NCBI GenBank assembly: GCA_900469615.1
Contig: UBYA01000011.1
Location: forward strand, 310,001 to 374,000
Direction of reading: 5' to 3'
DNA from: Hyphomicrobiales bacterium
GTDB lineage: Bacteria; Pseudomonadota; Alphaproteobacteria; Rhizobiales; Rhizobiaceae
Length of the DNA: 64,000 nucleotides
Shown here: piece by piece, positions 54,900 through 64,000 of the stretch
How positions within the stretch are numbered: the first letter of the stretch is position 1
How the letters are laid out: every line of letters starts with the position of its first letter
Program-made: the position numbers and the translations under genes
The notes under the pieces: model-generated
The model's database searches: none
Seen by the model: only the letters and a program-made list of their open reading frames with translations
Told to the model about the DNA's origin: nothing

Positions 54900-56045
54900 C
54901 TATGGGAGCCGGCGCAGGATGGCCGAGGTTCCGGCAGCACCGCCGAGATCGATATCCGGATTGTCCGGCTTGGGTCGCGACAGCGCGGTCGTCACCGCCT
55001 CGGCAAGCAGATCGGTCGTCAATCCCGCCTCCGGCAGGGTCAAAGCCAGCCCCAGCCTCTCCAGCCGCTCGGCCCTGACGGATTGCTCCGTTTCTCCGCC
55101 GGCCGTGAAGGGAACCAGAATGGCGCGGCAGCCGGCGACAAGAAGGTCGCCGACCGTGTTGTAACCCGCTTGCGAGATCGATAGCTCGGCTCCCCGCAGG
55201 AGAGATGGAAAATCCCTGCGAAACCGAACGAGCGTGACATTGTCGGGCGCGTCCTCTTCGAGGGCGGCATAATCCTGTTCAGGCAGGTTCGGTCCTGCAA
55301 TCAGCAGCCAGCGGCGGTCGGTCGCCACGCGGCCGGCCGCCTCCAGCGATGCCCGGACAAGATCGCGCCCGACCGCACCGCCGCCGGCCGAAACAACGAT
55401 ATCGAAGGTTTCGGCAGGCTCCGGAGGCAAAGCGGGAGCGACAAGGCCCGTATAGACGATCTTGTCGGCAATCGCCCCGGTCAAGGGAAAGGTCTCCTCC
55501 AGCCGGACGAAATGCGGATCGCCGTGGACAAGCACGCCATCGAAACGATCGCGAAGCAGGGCCACCGTCTCTTCGTCGCGCCCCGGCTTTTTCTGCTGCT
55601 GGAGAATATCGCGCACGGAGCTGTAAAGCCTCGGCTTCGGATCGGCCGTCGCAACGGCTTCGAGCAACGGCAGGAGTTCGAAACGCATCTGCCTGCGGCC
55701 GAACGGAAAGGCCTCGATGATGACGACGTCGGGCGCTGCCTGCCGGAACGCATCCAGCAACAGGTCCCGGCGGTGAGACAGAAAGTCCTCGTCGACAGGC
55801 TTGCCGGCCTGATCGGCAAGCCCGGAAAAACCGGCGCTGCTGGCGACCACCGCCGGCAAGGTGACCGAGGTCACATCCGGACCGGGAAACCCGTTCACCG
55901 GCACGCCCCCCGTGACGACCGTCACCTGACAACCGTCTTTCGCCAAAGCGCTGGCAATGCGACTGGCGCGCGCCAGATGGCCGATGCCGAGCAGGTGCTG
56001 AACGTAGAAGAAAATACGCAAGGGCGGGGAATGCGATGCCGTCAT
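54900..56045 (-). CDS. GT-B glycosyltransferase (MurG/GT28-like)
   Basis: The 381-residue protein begins RIFFYVQHLLGIGHLARASRIASAL, the glycine-rich N-terminal loop of MurG-like GT-B enzymes, and has a C-terminal nucleotide-sugar domain with VVSAGGGAVGRDLV, ELSISQAGYNTVGDLLVAG and FTAGGETEQSVRAERL. Acceptor and donor are unknown. The ATG at 56045 overlaps the stop of the upstream glycosyltransferase (ATGA), indicating one operon. The 404-residue protein at 57319 shares its architecture. 238 bases separate its end from the degenerate ABC gene. Confidence 0.8.
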   Translation of the reverse strand: MTASHSPPLRIFFYVQHLLGIGHLARASRIASALAKDGCQVTVVTGGVPVNGFPGPDVTSVTLPAVVASSAGFSGLADQAGKPVDEDFLSHRRDLLLDAFRQAAPDVVIIEAFPFGRRQMRFELLPLLEAVATADPKPRLYSSVRDILQQQKKPGRDEETVALLRDRFDGVLVHGDPHFVRLEETFPLTGAIADKIVYTGLVAPALPPEPAETFDIVVSAGGGAVGRDLVRASLEAAGRVATDRRWLLIAGPNLPEQDYAALEEDAPDNVTLVRFRRDFPSLLRGAELSISQAGYNTVGDLLVAGCRAILVPFTAGGETEQSVRAERLERLGLALTLPEAGLTTDLLAEAVTTALSRPKPDNPDIDLGGAAGTSAILRRLP

Positions 56046-57301
56046 GCGGATTTGCGCCATTGATCTTCCTTCTGCCACTGCTCCTCGAACAGCCGGGTCA
56101 ATTGCCGGATGCTGGCGTGATAATCGAAATGCTCGCGAACCCGCCGCTCGGCTGCCTCCCCGAGCCGCAAGCGCAGCGCCGGGTTGCGAATGGCCGATTC
56201 CAGCGCTGCGGCGAGGGCCTGCGGATCTTCCGAGGGAACGACGAGTCCGTTGACGCCGTCATCGAGCAGTTCCGGAACGCCGGACACATTGGTCGAGACG
56301 CAGACGAGACGCTGGCTCGATGCCTCCACGAGCACATTCGGCAGCCCGTCGCGGTCGCCGTCCGCCGCCACCCGGCAGGCGAGAGCGAAAATATCGGCCT
56401 CACGATAATGGGCGAGCACATCCTCCTGCGCCAGCGCACCCTTCCAGGCGATGCGGTCGGCAATCCCGAGCGTGCCGGCCAATGCCTTCAATTTCGACAG
56501 GCCATCGCCGCCGCCAATATGAGTGAAGCGCCAGTTGATATCGCCGGGCAACAACGCCAGTGCTTTCAACAGCACGTCGTACCCTTTTTTTTCCACGGCA
56601 CGCCCGACGCTGAGGATGAAGGCAGGATCGGAGGCATCGGTGCCATCGCGATTGGAATGCGCGCCGGAAAATGGGCCGAAACGGTCGAGATCCAGGCCGT
56701 GATAGCTCAGATGCACCTTGTCGCCCGCCGCGATCAGGTCGCGCATGTGCTCGAAGCCGGTGCGCGTGCACGTCACCGCCCAGCGGGCCCGGTCGAGCTT
56801 TTCCGAAAGCTCCCAGTCCGGCGAGGTCCAGATATCCTTGGCATGCGCCGAGCATGTCCAGGGAATACCGGTCATGAGGCTGGCATAGGCCGTCACCGAG
56901 GCCGGCGTGTGGATGAAATGGGCATGCAGCCACTCGCCGCCGTCGGGCCACTCATGCGCCAGCACCAGCGCCTGGCCGAAGCGGCGTACGCGGTTCGGCG
57001 TAAGGTCGCGTTTCAGATCGGCCCAGAATTGCTTCAGAAGCGGCTTGAAACCCGGCTTGCGGATGCCGGCGAGGAATGCCCGCAAGACCCTCAGAGGCTC
57101 GTCGTGCAGATATTCCGGCAGGTAGACGACACGCGCCTTGATTTCGTCATGGACGGGATGGCGCTTCTTGTCCGTGGGCTTGCGCATCGAAATCAGCGTC
57201 AGGTCGAAACCGGCCTTCTCCAGACCGAGCAACTCCTGTGCAATGAAGGTTTCCGATAGGCGGGGATAGCCTTTCAGGACCACCAGTATTTTCTTCCGCA
57301 T
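56042..57301 (-). CDS. GT4-family glycosyltransferase
   Basis: A 419-residue GT-B enzyme of the glycosyl transferases group 1 type. VVLKGYPRLSETFIAQELLGLEKAG is typical of capsule/EPS GT4 enzymes. LHAHFIHTPASVTAYASLMTGIPW, ILSVGRAVEKKGYDVLLKAL and the E-x7-E block DGLPNVLVEASSQRLVCVSTNVSGVPEL (in parts) form the donor site. The ATG at 57301 lies 17 bases after the upstream gene's stop. It overlaps the next gene by four bases. The glycan made is unknown. Confidence 0.87.
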   Translation of the reverse strand: MRKKILVVLKGYPRLSETFIAQELLGLEKAGFDLTLISMRKPTDKKRHPVHDEIKARVVYLPEYLHDEPLRVLRAFLAGIRKPGFKPLLKQFWADLKRDLTPNRVRRFGQALVLAHEWPDGGEWLHAHFIHTPASVTAYASLMTGIPWTCSAHAKDIWTSPDWELSEKLDRARWAVTCTRTGFEHMRDLIAAGDKVHLSYHGLDLDRFGPFSGAHSNRDGTDASDPAFILSVGRAVEKKGYDVLLKALALLPGDINWRFTHIGGGDGLSKLKALAGTLGIADRIAWKGALAQEDVLAHYREADIFALACRVAADGDRDGLPNVLVEASSQRLVCVSTNVSGVPELLDDGVNGLVVPSEDPQALAAALESAIRNPALRLRLGEAAERRVREHFDYHASIRQLTRLFEEQWQKEDQWRKSA

Positions 57302-57318
57302 CGACAAGGTCCGGTGAT

Positions 57319-58533
57319 CTATTCTGCCACGATCGATAGCGGCGGGTAGCGCTCGCGATCGTCGAACCACTCGCCGATGGTGCGCGAAATATGCACCAAT
57401 CCCTCGAGGCGCATGTTGCTGCTGCTTGCCGAGGGCGGCACGCGGTTTGCCAGGCGCTTCAAGGCGGCGGCAAGCTGCTTCGGATCGGCCGATTCCTCCG
57501 GCAGCAGCATGTCGACGAGGCCGAGCTCGCTCGCCCGTTGCGCGCGGATCAGCTGCTCCTCGCGCGGCCGCGTGCGCGGGATGATCAGTGCCGGCTTGTC
57601 GAAGGACAGGATCTCGCAATAGGTATTGTAGCCGCCCATCGCGACGACCGCCTTGGCTCCGGCAATCAGCTCTTCCATCTTGTTGTCGAACTCGATGACC
57701 TGCAGACAGTCGATCCTGGCGGCTCGCTCCAGCAACTGGCTGCGCTCCTTGGCCGGCATATAGGGACCGAGGACGATCAGCGTCTTCTGCGTCAGCGACC
57801 TGTCATGCTCGAAGGCGCCGACGACATCGCTGACCAGATCGGCGCCATCGCCGCCGCCGCCGGTCGTGACAAGAATATAGTCCTCGTCGGGCACATGTTC
57901 CGACTTCGTCCCCAAGGTAGAGACGCTGCGCTGCAGGAAGCCGACGAACTCCATCTTCCGGCGCACGCCTGGCGGCACGTCGAGCCCCGCCAGCGGGTCG
58001 TAGAAATCCGGCGGTCCGTAAACCCAGACGCGATCGTAGAACTGGTCGATCTTCTGCAGGACGTTGTTCTTCTTCCACTCCGCCTCCAGCAGGTGCGGCG
58101 CGTCCATGACGTCGCGCATGCCGAGGACGAGCGTCGTTCCCCGCGCCTTGAGGTAGGTCAGCGTCTCCTCAACCTCGCCCTTCAGGCCCAGGGGCTCCTT
58201 GTCGACGATGAAAACGTCGGGCTGGAAGGTTTCGGCCGTATGGCGGATGATCGATTGCCGCATCTTCAGCGTTTCCTGAAGAGCGACATGACTTGCCATC
58301 GACGTATATTCGCCGTCGCGCAACTTGATGACGCTCGGCACTTTGACGAAATCGACACGCGACCGATAATCGAACGCTCCGGCAATGGTCGCGCCGGAAA
58401 TGATCAGCACGTTCAGCCCACGATAGTCTTCCACGAGGGCATGGGCGATCGTTCGGCATCGGCGGAGATGGCCGAGACCGAACGTGTCGTGGCTATACAT
58501 GAGGATTCGAGCATCTTCTAAGCGCCGCTTCAT
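57319..58533 (-). CDS. GT-B glycosyltransferase (MurG/GT28-like), first gene of the trio
   Basis: The 404-residue protein begins RILMYSHDTFGLGHLRRCRTIAHAL, matching the N-terminal loop of its paralogue at 54900, and has the C-terminal block LVTTGGGGDGADLV, MGGYNTYCEILSFDKPALIIPRTRPREEQLIRAQR (in parts). The donor is probably a nucleotide sugar. The ATG at 58533 follows AGAGGTTTTGCCC. It opens the leftward glycosyltransferase operon and lies 102 bases downstream of the second peptide-family transporter operon, so read-through from there is possible. Confidence 0.8.
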   Translation of the reverse strand: MKRRLEDARILMYSHDTFGLGHLRRCRTIAHALVEDYRGLNVLIISGATIAGAFDYRSRVDFVKVPSVIKLRDGEYTSMASHVALQETLKMRQSIIRHTAETFQPDVFIVDKEPLGLKGEVEETLTYLKARGTTLVLGMRDVMDAPHLLEAEWKKNNVLQKIDQFYDRVWVYGPPDFYDPLAGLDVPPGVRRKMEFVGFLQRSVSTLGTKSEHVPDEDYILVTTGGGGDGADLVSDVVGAFEHDRSLTQKTLIVLGPYMPAKERSQLLERAARIDCLQVIEFDNKMEELIAGAKAVVAMGGYNTYCEILSFDKPALIIPRTRPREEQLIRAQRASELGLVDMLLPEESADPKQLAAALKRLANRVPPSASSSNMRLEGLVHISRTIGEWFDDRERYPPLSIVAE

Positions 58534-58635
58534 GGGCAAAACCTCTGGGGGATGAAAGTCATGTACGCGGTCTGTCGGCAAACGACATCCGCGTCCGCTC
58601 CTCGAATTGCAATCCTGTCTTCGCCATTCACCCTG

Positions 58636-59811
58636 CTATTTGTAGGGATCGGCGGCATCGCGCAAGCCGTCTCCTAAAAAGTTGAACGCCAGAATGACCA
58701 AAATCACCGGGATCATGGGGAAAAGCAGCCATGGATAAAAGGCGATGACGCTGACGCTCCTTGCCTCCGTCAACAAAATTCCCCAGCTCGTGATCGGCGG
58801 GCGCAGGCCCAATCCGAGGAAGCTCAGCGCGGTTTCGCCGAGAATCATGCTCGGCACCGAGATCGTCGCCGTGGCGATCAGATGCGACATGAAGCCGGGA
58901 ACGAGATGACGTCCGATGATGCGCCGCGTGCTTGCGCCCATCAATTGCGCCGCAAGCACGTAATCCTCTTCGCGCAACGATAAGAGCTTGGAGCGCACGG
59001 CACGCGCAAGGCCGGTCCAGTCGAGAATGCCGAGAATGATGGTGATGCCGAAATAGACGATGATCGGGCTCCAGCTCACCGGCATGATGGCGGCAAGCGC
59101 CATCCACAAAGGCAGACTGGGCAGCGACTGCAGCACCTCGATCACTCGCTGCACGAGGAGATCGAAAAGGCCGCCGTGGTAGCCTGCCAGGCCGCCGATG
59201 ACGATGCCGAGAACGAAGCTGATGGCAATGCCGATCAGGCCGATCGTCAAGGAAATGCGCGCGCCGTAGATGATGCGCGACAGCACGTCGCGGCCCAGCC
59301 GGTCGGTGCCGAGCAGATACATCTGGCCGCCGACGGCCGGGCAGATCAGGTGGAGATTCGAATCCACCAGCCCCCAGAAGCGATAGGCATCGCCGCGGCA
59401 GAAGAAGCGGATCGGCTGCACGTCAGAGGGATTATCGGTGTAGTTCCGGCGCAGCGTATCGATATCGAGCGTCATCTTGCGGCCGTAGACGAACGGCCCG
59501 ACGAAATTGCCCTTGTCGAAGAAATGGATCGCCTGTGGCGGCGAATGGATATAGTCGACGTTGCGGGTATGCAGCCCGTAGGGCGCCAGGAATTCCGCGA
59601 TCAGGATCATGCCGTAGATCAGCACCAGAAAGATGCCGGACGCCAATGCAAGCTTGTGCCTCTTGAATTTCCACCACATGAGCCGCTTCTGCGAAGCCAT
59701 GTAGTAGCGGGCTTGACCGGCCGATGTGGCCTCGAACTGATCCGGATCGAAGTCGGCATTCGAAACATAATGCTCCAGCGGAGCGCCGGGTTTCGGCAGG
59801 GATACGCTCAC
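58636..59811 (-). CDS. ABC transporter permease, DppC/YejE type with periplasmic insertion
   Basis: The 391-residue permease has an N-terminal cytoplasmic tail of about 45 residues, TM1 (about 53-75), a roughly 100-residue periplasmic insertion (HFFDKGNFVGPFVYGRKM ... HLICP) and five more helices with the EAA loop EEDYVLAAQLMGASTRRI. The start is GTG 59811, overlapping the neighbouring permease stop (GTGA), with AGGAG six bases ahead. It resembles the permease at 45670, which suggests a related, probably oligosaccharide, substrate. Confidence 0.88.
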   Translation of the reverse strand: MSVSLPKPGAPLEHYVSNADFDPDQFEATSAGQARYYMASQKRLMWWKFKRHKLALASGIFLVLIYGMILIAEFLAPYGLHTRNVDYIHSPPQAIHFFDKGNFVGPFVYGRKMTLDIDTLRRNYTDNPSDVQPIRFFCRGDAYRFWGLVDSNLHLICPAVGGQMYLLGTDRLGRDVLSRIIYGARISLTIGLIGIAISFVLGIVIGGLAGYHGGLFDLLVQRVIEVLQSLPSLPLWMALAAIMPVSWSPIIVYFGITIILGILDWTGLARAVRSKLLSLREEDYVLAAQLMGASTRRIIGRHLVPGFMSHLIATATISVPSMILGETALSFLGLGLRPPITSWGILLTEARSVSVIAFYPWLLFPMIPVILVILAFNFLGDGLRDAADPYK

Positions 59812-60806
59812 TTTGTGCTCCTGCCTTGCAAGCGGATGCGGGGGTCGAGAAAGCCGAGGGCGATATCGGAGATCAGCACGCCGATGACGTTCAGAAACGC
59901 CAGGAACATCAGGAACGAGCCGGCAAGATACATGTCCTGGCTCTGCAGCGCCCTGATCAGCATGGGGCCGGTCGTCTCCAGCGACAGCACGATGGCGGTG
60001 ATCTCGGCGCCGGAGATGATTGAAGGCAGGATCGAGCCGATATCGGCGACAAAGAAGTTCAATGCCATGCGCAGCGGATATTTCACCAGCGCCTTCAGCG
60101 GATGCAGCCCCTTGGCGCGCGCGGTGATGACATATTGCTTCTGCATCTCGTCGAGCAGGTTGGCGCGAAGGCGGCGGATCATTCCGGCCGTGCCCGCCGT
60201 TCCGACGATGATGACGGGAATCCACAGATGCGACAGGATCGACTTTGCCTTTTCCCAGCTCATCGGCTGCGAGAGGTATTTCTGATCCATCAGGTGGCCG
60301 ATCGACACGCCGAACCAGACGTTGGCGAAATACATCAGGATCAGCGCCAGCATGAAATTCGGGATGGCGATGCCGAGCAGCCCGAGAAAGGTCAGCCCGT
60401 AGTCGCCCCAGCTGTACTGGTGGGTAGCGGAATAGATGCCGATCGGAAAAGCGATCAGCCACGTCAGAAGGATCGTCGTCATCGACACGAGGATAGTCAG
60501 CCACAAGCGGTCGCCGACGACATCGGAAACCGGCAGCTGATATTCGAAGGAATAGCCGAAATCGCCGTGCAGCATGCCGGCCACCCAGCGGACATACTGG
60601 ATCGGCAGGGGCCGATCCAGCCCGTATTCGTGCCGGAGGTTCTCGATTTCCGCGAGGTTCGCGGTTTCGCCCTGGGCGCGCAGCTCGGCGATCTGGCTTT
60701 CGAAGAAGTCGCCCGGCGGAAGCTGGATGATGGTGAAGACCAGCATCGAAATGACGATCAGGGTCGGGATCATCACGGCGATGCGCCAGAGGATATATCT
60801 AAGCAT
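59808..60806 (-). CDS. ABC transporter permease, DppB type
   Basis: The 332-residue inner-membrane permease has the DppB layout: [27 protein letters not shown] as TM1, PPGDFFESQ, and the cytoplasmic EAA loop ANLLDEMQKQYVITARAKGL. It overlaps the binding-protein gene upstream by eight bases and the other permease downstream by four, so the operon order is ATPase, binding protein, DppB, DppC. Confidence 0.9.
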   Translation of the reverse strand: MLRYILWRIAVMIPTLIVISMLVFTIIQLPPGDFFESQIAELRAQGETANLAEIENLRHEYGLDRPLPIQYVRWVAGMLHGDFGYSFEYQLPVSDVVGDRLWLTILVSMTTILLTWLIAFPIGIYSATHQYSWGDYGLTFLGLLGIAIPNFMLALILMYFANVWFGVSIGHLMDQKYLSQPMSWEKAKSILSHLWIPVIIVGTAGTAGMIRRLRANLLDEMQKQYVITARAKGLHPLKALVKYPLRMALNFFVADIGSILPSIISGAEITAIVLSLETTGPMLIRALQSQDMYLAGSFLMFLAFLNVIGVLISDIALGFLDPRIRLQGRSTK

Positions 60807-62715
60807 TCCGGCGATCCTCCTTCATCCAGAAGGTATCCGGCATATAGACACCGAGATAGCAGGTCGGATCGAAACCATAGAGCGCCTTTGCCGGCACGTT
60901 CTGCATGCGCGCCGAATGAACGATCGGCTGCAGGGTGGCATTGACGAGGCCGATGGAGAAAACCTGGTCGGTATAGGTGGCCAGCATCTTGTGCCAGACA
61001 TCCGCCCGTTCGAAGGAGGAAGCGGCCGTTTCCCATTCGCGCAGCAGCTTGACGAGCTCCGCGGCCTCGGGAAGTTCAGGCGCGACGCCCTGCGTCTCGC
61101 GCGAGAGATAATACATTCCCCACAGCGGCCATTGCATCTGGTCGTCCATGGTGGGAGCCAGCTCGCCCGGGTTCATGTCGGCCGTCGGCACCCCGTTGTC
61201 GAGACCGTACCACAACGACATCAGGATACGGCCACCCATGGCGCGGCTGCGGAAGATATCGCGTTGCGATACGCGGGTGAAAAGCGCGATGCCGACCTTG
61301 CGCCAATGATCGGTGATCAGCTCCAGGACATCGGAATCCAGCGTGCTCTCGCCGGGGGTTTCCACGGTGATCTCCATGGGCCGTCCATCGGGCAGCAGCC
61401 GGATGCCATCCTCGTCGCGCTTGGCAAGGCCGGCGGCATCGAGCAGGGCATTGGCCTGATCCGGGTCGTGCGCGATCCACGCCGAGGCATATTCCGGCTT
61501 GAAGAGCGGGCTTTCGGGCAGGACCGTATCGGCGCTTTCCGTTCCAAGGCCGTAGAAGACGGCCATGTTGATCTCGTGGCGGTCGATCGCCAGCGACAGC
61601 GCGCGCCGCACCCTCACATCGCGCAGCACGTCGCGCCAGACGGGATCGGCGCTGTTCAAATTCGGAAACAGCGCGACGCGCGAGCCGCGCGCCATTTTCC
61701 AGAGGTTGACCTTGATCGGATAACGCTTCTCCGCGTCCTTCAGGAAGGTATAGTCGTTGAAGTCTATGCCGGTCGCCTGCAGATCGCTTTCCCCTGCGCC
61801 GGTCTTGGCGGCGATGATCGCCGAAGAGCTGATATTCAGGATCATGCGGTCGATATAGGGCAGCTGCCGGCCATTCTCGTCGACGCGATGAAAGTAGGGA
61901 TTGCGCTCGAAAACGAATTGCTCGGCCGGCGGCGCCGTCGTGTTCCGCCAGGGATCGAGTACCGGCAGATGCGGATTTTCCGGCCGATAGGCCCGGCCCA
62001 TCTTGATGTGCAGGTCCTGCCATTTCTTCACCCTGTTTTCCTGCATCAGCGAGGAAAGACGGATGCTGTCCTGGTACTTCTTGTGGAACTGCTTCAGATA
62101 GTGAGAGGGACCGACGATGACGAGCGGCTGCGGGGCGGCAAGACTCGGCAGGAAATCCGGATTGGGATCATCCCAGGAATATCGCACCGTCAATTCATCG
62201 AGCACTTCGAAGCGCGGCAGGCTGCCGTGCGGGCGCAGCTCCAGCGCGCCGCCACCGGGCGTGAGCTGCTTGTTGAGGATAACGTCTTCCCACCAGTAGC
62301 GAAAGTCATTGGCCGTAAACGGATGGCCATCCGACCATTTATGCCCTTCCCGCAGCTTGAAGGTGAAGACCATGTCGTTGACGGCGGAGAAGGACTCCAG
62401 AATATCGGCCTGCAGCGACAGCATGCTGTCGTATCCGACCAGGCGCGCATAGCCGTAGATCGTCATGAAGCGGATATCGTTCTGGCTGCCGATGATCGTG
62501 CGCACGGAGCCGCCGTAGTGGCCGGGCGTGCGGCCCATGGCGGCGACGTTGACGATGCGCGGGAATTTCGGCAGGCGCTTGGCGAGATGAGGCATCTGGC
62601 CCGCCCTCAGCCAATCGGTAAAATATTCCGGCTCGTTGTCGACATCCGCGGCGAAACCGGGCTGGGGCAGGACGGTGGAGGCGAGCAGGCCGAGGAAAAT
62701 GCGCCGATTGATCAT
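60799..62715 (-). CDS. Periplasmic binding protein, SBP family 5 (oligopeptide/oligosaccharide type)
   Basis: The 638-residue protein has an N-terminal export signal with a twin-arginine-like NRRIFLGLL motif, ending near FAADV. The SBP_bac_5 blocks are present ([28 protein letters not shown] in parts, [23 protein letters not shown] in parts). It aligns in general layout with AgpA at 42409, and is also longer than ordinary dipeptide-binding proteins. The ATG at 62715 overlaps the upstream ATPase stop. The substrate is unknown; plant oligosaccharide is an inference from the similarity. Confidence 0.87.
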   Translation of the reverse strand: MINRRIFLGLLASTVLPQPGFAADVDNEPEYFTDWLRAGQMPHLAKRLPKFPRIVNVAAMGRTPGHYGGSVRTIIGSQNDIRFMTIYGYARLVGYDSMLSLQADILESFSAVNDMVFTFKLREGHKWSDGHPFTANDFRYWWEDVILNKQLTPGGGALELRPHGSLPRFEVLDELTVRYSWDDPNPDFLPSLAAPQPLVIVGPSHYLKQFHKKYQDSIRLSSLMQENRVKKWQDLHIKMGRAYRPENPHLPVLDPWRNTTAPPAEQFVFERNPYFHRVDENGRQLPYIDRMILNISSSAIIAAKTGAGESDLQATGIDFNDYTFLKDAEKRYPIKVNLWKMARGSRVALFPNLNSADPVWRDVLRDVRVRRALSLAIDRHEINMAVFYGLGTESADTVLPESPLFKPEYASAWIAHDPDQANALLDAAGLAKRDEDGIRLLPDGRPMEITVETPGESTLDSDVLELITDHWRKVGIALFTRVSQRDIFRSRAMGGRILMSLWYGLDNGVPTADMNPGELAPTMDDQMQWPLWGMYYLSRETQGVAPELPEAAELVKLLREWETAASSFERADVWHKMLATYTDQVFSIGLVNATLQPIVHSARMQNVPAKALYGFDPTCYLGVYMPDTFWMKEDRRNA

Positions 62716-64000
62716 TTCCGAAGCTCCCGGGCGTCGATGCCCCGGCGGGCACGAACGAAATGTCCGCCGCCCAGATCGGCATAGGCAAGCTCTCCATCCC
62801 CTCCTTCGGAGAATTGCGGCCCCCATTTCTGCTTGGCGGCCGCACCCTCGCTGTTCAATGCGGCGAAATCGAGCTGCCGGTCGAGATCGGGGAACGGCAC
62901 GGCAGCCAACAACGACCGCGTATAGGGGTGGACGGGCGCGCGCAGGATCACTTCGCGCGGCGCGATCTCGACGATGCGCCCGCGCGCCATGACGGCGATG
63001 CGGTCGGCCATATAATCGACCACGGCCAGATTGTGCGAAATGAACAGATAGGTCAGGCCGAGTTCCTTCTGCAAATCCTTGAGAAGATTGAGGATCTGAG
63101 CCTGCACGGACACATCGAGCGCCGAGACGGGTTCATCGAGGATAAGGAGTTTCGGCCCAAGCGCCAAAGCGCGCGCAATGCCGATGCGCTGGCGCTGGCC
63201 GCCGGAGAAGCTGTGGGGGTAGCGGCTCAGATAGTGCTTGTCGAGGCCGATCGCCTGCATCAGCGCCTTGACCTTTTCCTTGCGCTCGGCGCTGTCGCCA
63301 TGCCCGTGAATTTCCAGGGGCTCGCTCAGGATGTTGCGGATCGTCATGCGCGGCGAGAGCGACGAAACCGGATCCTGGAAGACCATCTGTATCTTCGTGC
63401 GCAAATCCATCAACGCCTCGCCCTTGACGGAGAGAACGTCGATCTTGCCGCTGCCGTCGTCAAAGCTGACGGAGCCGCTGTCGGCGGTGATGGCGCGCAT
63501 GAGGATCTTGCTCACCGTCGTCTTGCCGCAGCCGCTTTCGCCGACCAGGCCGAGACATTCGCCGCGGCGGATATCGAAACTGACGTCATCGACCGCCCGG
63601 AACTTCCCGCCATCCCGCCTGCCGAACAAGCCGCCGGCCTTCGACGTGTAGGTCTTGGTCAGATTGCGCACGCTGAGCATGACCTCGGGCGCCCCGCCAG
63701 CGGTGGCCGCGCCATTGCCCGAGGCATTGCCGATCAGCTTCTTCTTGCCGGAGAAGGTGCCGAGATTGACGGGGACATCCCGCAGCGACTTCAACCGCTC
63801 TCCGGGTTTCATGTCGAAATGCGGTACAGCCGACATGAGAGCCTTGAGATAGCGATGCTGCGGCTGGCGGAAGATCGTTTCGACCGGCCCCGCCTCCATG
63901 ATCTCGCCGTGATAGATGACGACGACCTCGTCGGCCATGTTGGCGACGACTCCGAGATCGTGGGTGATCAGCAGCATCGCCATGTTGAAGGTCTGCTGAA
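62712..64000 (-). CDS. ABC transporter ATPase with two NBDs, N-terminal part outside the window
   Basis: The frame is open to the right edge, so the N-terminus is missing. What remains is the end of the first ATPase domain ([25 protein letters not shown], the switch-histidine block, in part) and a whole second domain with Walker A GESGCGKT, signature [15 protein letters not shown] and Walker [13 protein letters not shown]. The linker and C-terminal [12 protein letters not shown] motif are those of DppD/DppF/GsiA-type ATPases. It overlaps the binding-protein start by four bases and is the most upstream gene of this operon seen here. Confidence 0.9.
   Translation of the reverse strand, partial: QQTFNMAMLLITHDLGVVANMADEVVVIYHGEIMEAGPVETIFRQPQHRYLKALMSAVPHFDMKPGERLKSLRDVPVNLGTFSGKKKLIGNASGNGAATAGGAPEVMLSVRNLTKTYTSKAGGLFGRRDGGKFRAVDDVSFDIRRGECLGLVGESGCGKTTVSKILMRAITADSGSVSFDDGSGKIDVLSVKGEALMDLRTKIQMVFQDPVSSLSPRMTIRNILSEPLEIHGHGDSAERKEKVKALMQAIGLDKHYLSRYPHSFSGGQRQRIGIARALALGPKLLILDEPVSALDVSVQAQILNLLKDLQKELGLTYLFISHNLAVVDYMADRIAVMARGRIVEIAPREVILRAPVHPYTRSLLAAVPFPDLDRQLDFAALNSEGAAAKQKWGPQFSEGGDGELAYADLGGGHFVRARRGIDARELRK

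Overview
The window is high-GC, densely packed DNA from an alphaproteobacterium, almost certainly a member of the Rhizobiaceae (Sinorhizobium/Agrobacterium/Rhizobium type). The main reasons are a succinoglycan (exo) cluster in the Sinorhizobium order, an aerobic cob gene set with CobG, mocDEF-like genes, an AgpA-type alpha-galactoside transporter, and a rhizobial intergenic repeat next to exoV. The genus cannot be fixed by eye.

Layout. (1) 1-5310: the end of cobG, then cobHIJ, cobK on the opposite strand, cobL and cobM. These are ring-modifying steps of the oxygen-dependent cobalamin pathway. A nikR gene follows (5389-5826). (2) 5863-10671: an IolI-like TIM-barrel isomerase, a LacI-type regulator and a divergent mocDEF-like oxygenase / Rieske ferredoxin / ferredoxin reductase operon, with candidate LacI operators on both sides of the regulator. 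(3) 10743-12319: an NADPH-dependent FMN reductase family protein and an EamA-type transporter. (4) 12325-31084: the succinoglycan cluster exoP-N-O-M-A-L-K-H (minus), exoW-V (plus), exoU-X (minus), exoY-F-Q-Z (plus). The flippase gene exoT, exoI and exoB are not present. (5) 31100-37231: a ribose-type sugar ABC transporter, an aldo/keto reductase and a divergent FCD-type GntR regulator that appears to carry two winged-helix domains. (6) 37253-51191: galactoside utilisation, with a GH2 beta-galactosidase-like enzyme, an AraC-family regulator, two different GH4 glycosidases flanking an AgpA-like ABC transporter of the oligopeptide family, and a fumarylacetoacetate-hydrolase-family enzyme. Strong hairpins flank agpA. 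(7) 51418-58533: an unusual set made of three GT-B glycosyltransferases, a 904-residue ABC-transporter-like protein in which every catalytic motif of the ATPase domain is degenerate, and a stand-alone cyclic-nucleotide-binding protein. (8) 58636-64000: a second oligopeptide-family ABC transporter operon, whose ATPase gene runs off the right edge.

How the genes work together. The exo genes build an octasaccharide on a lipid carrier (ExoY starts; ExoA, L, M, O, U, W extend), decorate it (ExoH succinyl, ExoZ acetyl, ExoV pyruvyl), polymerise and export it (ExoQ, P, F), trim it (ExoK) and restrain it (ExoX). Sections 5, 6 and 8 are plant-sugar or oligosaccharide scavenging systems, each with its own local regulator except section 8. 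Section 7 is the best candidate for an undescribed system: a dead ABC 'transporter' with an apparently triplicated Q-loop-side element, coupled to a cNMP-binding sensor and near three glycosyltransferases.

No rRNA, tRNA, insertion sequence, CRISPR array or phage gene was recognised.
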